A stretch of DNA of 64,000 nucleotides. It comes from Lingula anatina. Taxonomy: Eukaryota > Brachiopoda > Lingulata > Lingulida > Lingulidae. This document shows, one piece after another, positions 61,128 through 64,000 of this stretch. The notes beneath the pieces were generated by a model, which ran no database searches, was not told the origin of the DNA, and saw nothing but the letters and a program-made list of their open reading frames with translations. Position 1 is the first letter of the stretch. Each line of letters starts with the position of its first letter. Position numbers and translations under genes: made by a program. The DNA lies in assembly GCF_001039355.2 (NCBI RefSeq), contig NW_019775608.1, positions 109,280-173,279 of the forward strand, written 5' to 3'.

Positions 61128-61484
61128 TAAGTTGTAAGATAATTCCAAGATAACACTACGACCTCATGTCACTGACCTCAGCGTCCTGGCTATTACCTCA
61201 GTACATGCAAAACGGTGGTTGCCAAGATGGTCAGCTTATACAGTTCAGTACTGGCCACAAGCTGACCTTTCACACTCTCTGTATACACTTCAGCTACTTG
61301 CTTAAGCCATCTGTAGGGTATGCAAATAAAATCTATGCAACTCCAGCCGGTATGTTGTGTATCCAAGTCGTGTATTCCAAACACGGTTTATATTTACACT
61401 CTGAAACAGAGTCGCGTGTCTCGCCCACTCCAGTGCAAGCGTTCAGATAAACCCATGGTACTAGCTGGAACGATTCTGCGGGAG

Positions 61485-61640
61485 ATTCTCCCTAATTGCA
61501 ATTACTGCAATGGGCTTAAAGGTCTGACACGCCTCCTAGAGTTCTGGGGATAATTATCTAATTAACTAGCTATACTCAAGTGAATGCACGTGCACTTTAG
61601 CGAGAATCCTTAGCAGAGTTGGATCGATCTAGCCGGTTCT
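61485..61640. mobile_element. Old relative of the gatcgatct MITE, unit 2 copy
   Basis: Counterpart of 55600-55745, including ggcttaaaggtctgacacgc, agtgaatgca and agcgagaatcc. Confidence 0.4.
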
Positions 61641-62082
61641 ATGTTGGAATTTGAACGCGGTCTTAGTGTTCTCCTGGTTATATTATGTGTGATTAGGTGT
61701 TCGTTGTAGATTGGCATATTTCATTATCGAACTTAATAATGTTTAGATCATTGTCTATTTGTAATAACGCGCTATTAGATGTATTAAGTGTACGAAGTGA
61801 AGAAGTAACATTATTAATTTCTAAATTATTTGTTTTAATCATTTTTTTTCCTTTTCTTTTCGTAGCCTTTTAATCATTTTTATTCACGTGCAGGGTAGTG
61901 TTGTGAAGTCTCCTGAACAAATTTTGGATTTTAGATGCAAAATAATAATAATAATAATTATTATTATTATCTTTATATTTGTATTCAGCCGAAAAACAGG
62001 CGAACATCATTTGCCTGCTCTGGCGTTAAAAACTCTTCGAACAATTCGCAAAAGTTTCGGGAGTTGGCCAGACCTCACGAAG

Positions 62083-64000
62083 ATGAAACCAGACATCCAA
62101 CCCAGACACAACATGAGCGTCAGTCTTCCAAATTTGGTATTGGGATCTTCAGTCATGTCCCTCCCTCGTGTCAAGGAAGATGAAGAAGATATCCCGGTGT
62201 CAGCTGCTGAAGAAGAACTGCGAGGCATGTGTGATCACGTGGACAGCGGCTGGTCATGGGTTGTCATGGTGGCAGGAGCAGTGGGACTCTTCCTTTGTAA
62301 CGGGTACTGGTATAGTTGCGGTCAGTGATTGGTTTTATTATTTGAACCGCAAAGAAGATGTTATTTATTATTTACTCGATATTAGAATGCATTAAGACAG
62401 TTTTATTAAAAGTTTCATTTATTAAGGCATTAAAACGGATCACGATTTGTCCCACCAAAGCTGCTTTACATACACTATATATACACAGTGTCTCAATAAC
62501 TTGTTGCATTCCAGGTGTCTTCTATCTACCATTATTGGAAGATCTTGGTGAAGGGGACGTTCTCACGTCCATGGTGGGTTCTGTGTTTCTGGGGCAGACA
62601 ATGTTATCAGGTACAAAGAGCAGCGTTGCTGATCGACTTTTTTATATTACGGCATATGCATTTATGGCTGGGCGTTGTTATAAATATCCTTGTCACGTGA
62701 AATAGTCATATTCAGAGTTTTTTTTTACACACATGCAATACTGCAGATTTCTTTTCAGTTTAATCAACTTCTGAGTATTCTGGGTTGATAGTGGTATTCA
62801 TAGTCAAAACGGGTAGAAAAACTCACGCTAGGTTATCAAGCAATAAGCTCTCTGGATGTAGCATTGGATGTGAGTGAAATACAGCAATATTGGTTATTTC
62901 GTCCCTGATTCCAGGCTCCATGGCTGTGTGACAAGTATAACAAATGAAGCCCTTTCTCTGTTCTTCGTTGGACCAGGGAATTAGATCGTAGACGTCTACG
63001 ATATACATGTAATTCTCTGGTTGCACCAAACTGTTAAGTGAAACAACTTTCTGGTAAACCACATGGCAACATGGATTGCTTTTTATTTGGTTATCATTTC
63101 CAGGTTTCCTGGCCAGTATACTGTGTGACAAGCTGGACTGTAGGAGAGGCTGTATGATAGGAGGGCTGTTCGCTGCCACTGGTCTGGTGGGAAGTTTCTT
63201 TGCCAGCAACTGTACACATGTCATTATATCATTTGGGGTGTTTTCAGGTATGTATGGAATACGTAAGGCTATCCCATGAACCGTAGTCTTGGCTTTGGAT
63301 TTTTTTTTTGGAAAATTTGAGGCATTAATTGTGAATAAATAGTAACGCCTCTGCTATAGTGCCGTGTTCCATCTAATTTTTCTGTTTATATTATGTTTGT
63401 TCGTCTTTCTAGGTGTAGGCCTAATGTTTTGCTACCAAGCGGTTCATATCAGCGTATCCCACTACTTCAGCGCCAAAAGATCCCTTGCCATTGCCATCAT
63501 GCAAACCGGAGGCAGTATGGGACAATTAGTTTGGGGACCGCTGACACACTACTTCATTGACATCTACACATGGAGAGGGGCGTTTTTAATGCTCTCGGCT
63601 TTCAGTCTGCATTTAATAGCAGTTGGAGCGTTGTTACGACCCCACAGAAATGAGTACCTTCACAAGAAACAGAAAAGTGGTAGCGTCTTTGAAATAACTG
63701 TACTTCAGAATATTCCATTTGACCTCTTAATATTCAATACCATATTGATGGCTTTGGTGATTGGGATGTTTTTCCTTCATTTTCCTGCGTATGCCGTTTA
63801 CTCGGGGACATCAGTGCACGCGTCTTCATTACTGCTTGGCGCTATTGGAATAACTGGCCTCGTTCTGAAACCACTTTTTGGCGCCGTTATGAATCACCCG
63901 GATGTGGGTATGTGGACGGTTTACAGCATATCGCAATCGGTCTGTGGTGTCGTAACATTGTTGTGCCCGTTTTTTATGGTAAACTTTACAGGACAGTTAA
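62083..64000 (+). CDS. Monocarboxylate-transporter-like (SLC16 family) protein, gene 2, 3' end outside window
   Basis: Exons: 62083-62320, 62515-62610, 63104-63247 and 63413 onward past 64000. They encode MKPDIQPRHNMSVSLPNLVL, the TM1 signature DSGWSWVVMVAGAVGLF, then LCDKLDCRRGCMIGGLF and YFSAKRSLAIAIMQTGGSMG, through VYSISQSVCGVVTLLCPFF. The start used by gene 1 is gone (ATGGCTGCC aligns to TTGCCTGCT). A 7-base deletion further breaks the old N-terminal frame, so the first usable ATG is at 62083, about 28 residues in. The TM core is intact, so the gene may still work with a shorter N-terminus. The last exons lie beyond the window. Confidence 0.87.

Larger units (their letters stand above)
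59634..64000 (+). repeat. SLC16 tandem duplication unit 2 (cut by window end)
   Basis: Counterpart of 54366-59048, carrying two insertions absent from unit 1 (60041-60320 and 60860-61127). Confidence 0.85.

Noticed and set aside
62823-63224. Minus-strand frame of 133 codons
   Set aside because: It is antisense to SLC16-like gene 2 exon 3 plus intron, with no splice or family support.
1-64000. CRISPR arrays, tRNA or rRNA genes, bacterial operons
   Set aside because: No regularly spaced identical repeats, no cloverleaf I could pair and no rRNA blocks were found by eye. All confident genes are spliced nuclear animal genes.

Overview
The window is AT-rich, intron-dense metazoan DNA. It shows long microsatellites, many small inverted-repeat transposons, small coding exons with GT-AG introns, and two assembly marks: a 22-base N run at 18409-18430 and a single N at 28979. 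Gene content and repeat style suggest a marine invertebrate, perhaps a lophotrochozoan or invertebrate deuterostome; I cannot fix the phylum from sequence alone. No bacterial, organellar or viral gene was seen.

Layout. (1) 34-6807, minus: the first two coding exons of a procollagen lysyl hydroxylase (PLOD), which runs off the left edge. (2) 11280-34255, minus: a complete P5B-type ATPase of the ATP13A2 (polyamine exporter) type. I could phase 31 coding exons into one 1,325-residue reading frame. Exons 2-5 are present twice, in two blocks of about 6.0 and 4.8 kb that meet exactly at the single N; this looks like two overlapping haplotype contigs that were not merged. (3) 36616-47613, minus: a 12-exon gene encoding an acyl-CoA dehydrogenase fused to a cytochrome-b5-reductase-like FAD/NAD module (761 residues). 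This is the most unusual protein in the window. (4) 47614 to about 54700: a repeat graveyard with nested MITEs and a mariner-like transposase scrap. (5) 54770-59048 and 60360-64000, plus: two tandem copies of an SLC16 (monocarboxylate-transporter-like) gene. The first is complete (529 residues) and the second is cut by the right edge. The second copy has lost the first copy's start codon and has gained two transposon insertions.

There is no operon logic. PLOD, ATP13A2 and the fusion gene lie on the same strand, and the SLC16 pair is divergent from the fusion gene across about 7 kb. Likely cellular roles are: ER collagen modification (PLOD), endolysosomal polyamine export (ATP13A2-like), flavin-dependent acyl oxidation or reduction (fusion), and plasma-membrane solute transport (SLC16).

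Exon boundaries were assigned by hand from splice signals, phase continuity and family similarity. Every join in the four main genes keeps frame, which is the strongest internal support. No alignment or database search was run.
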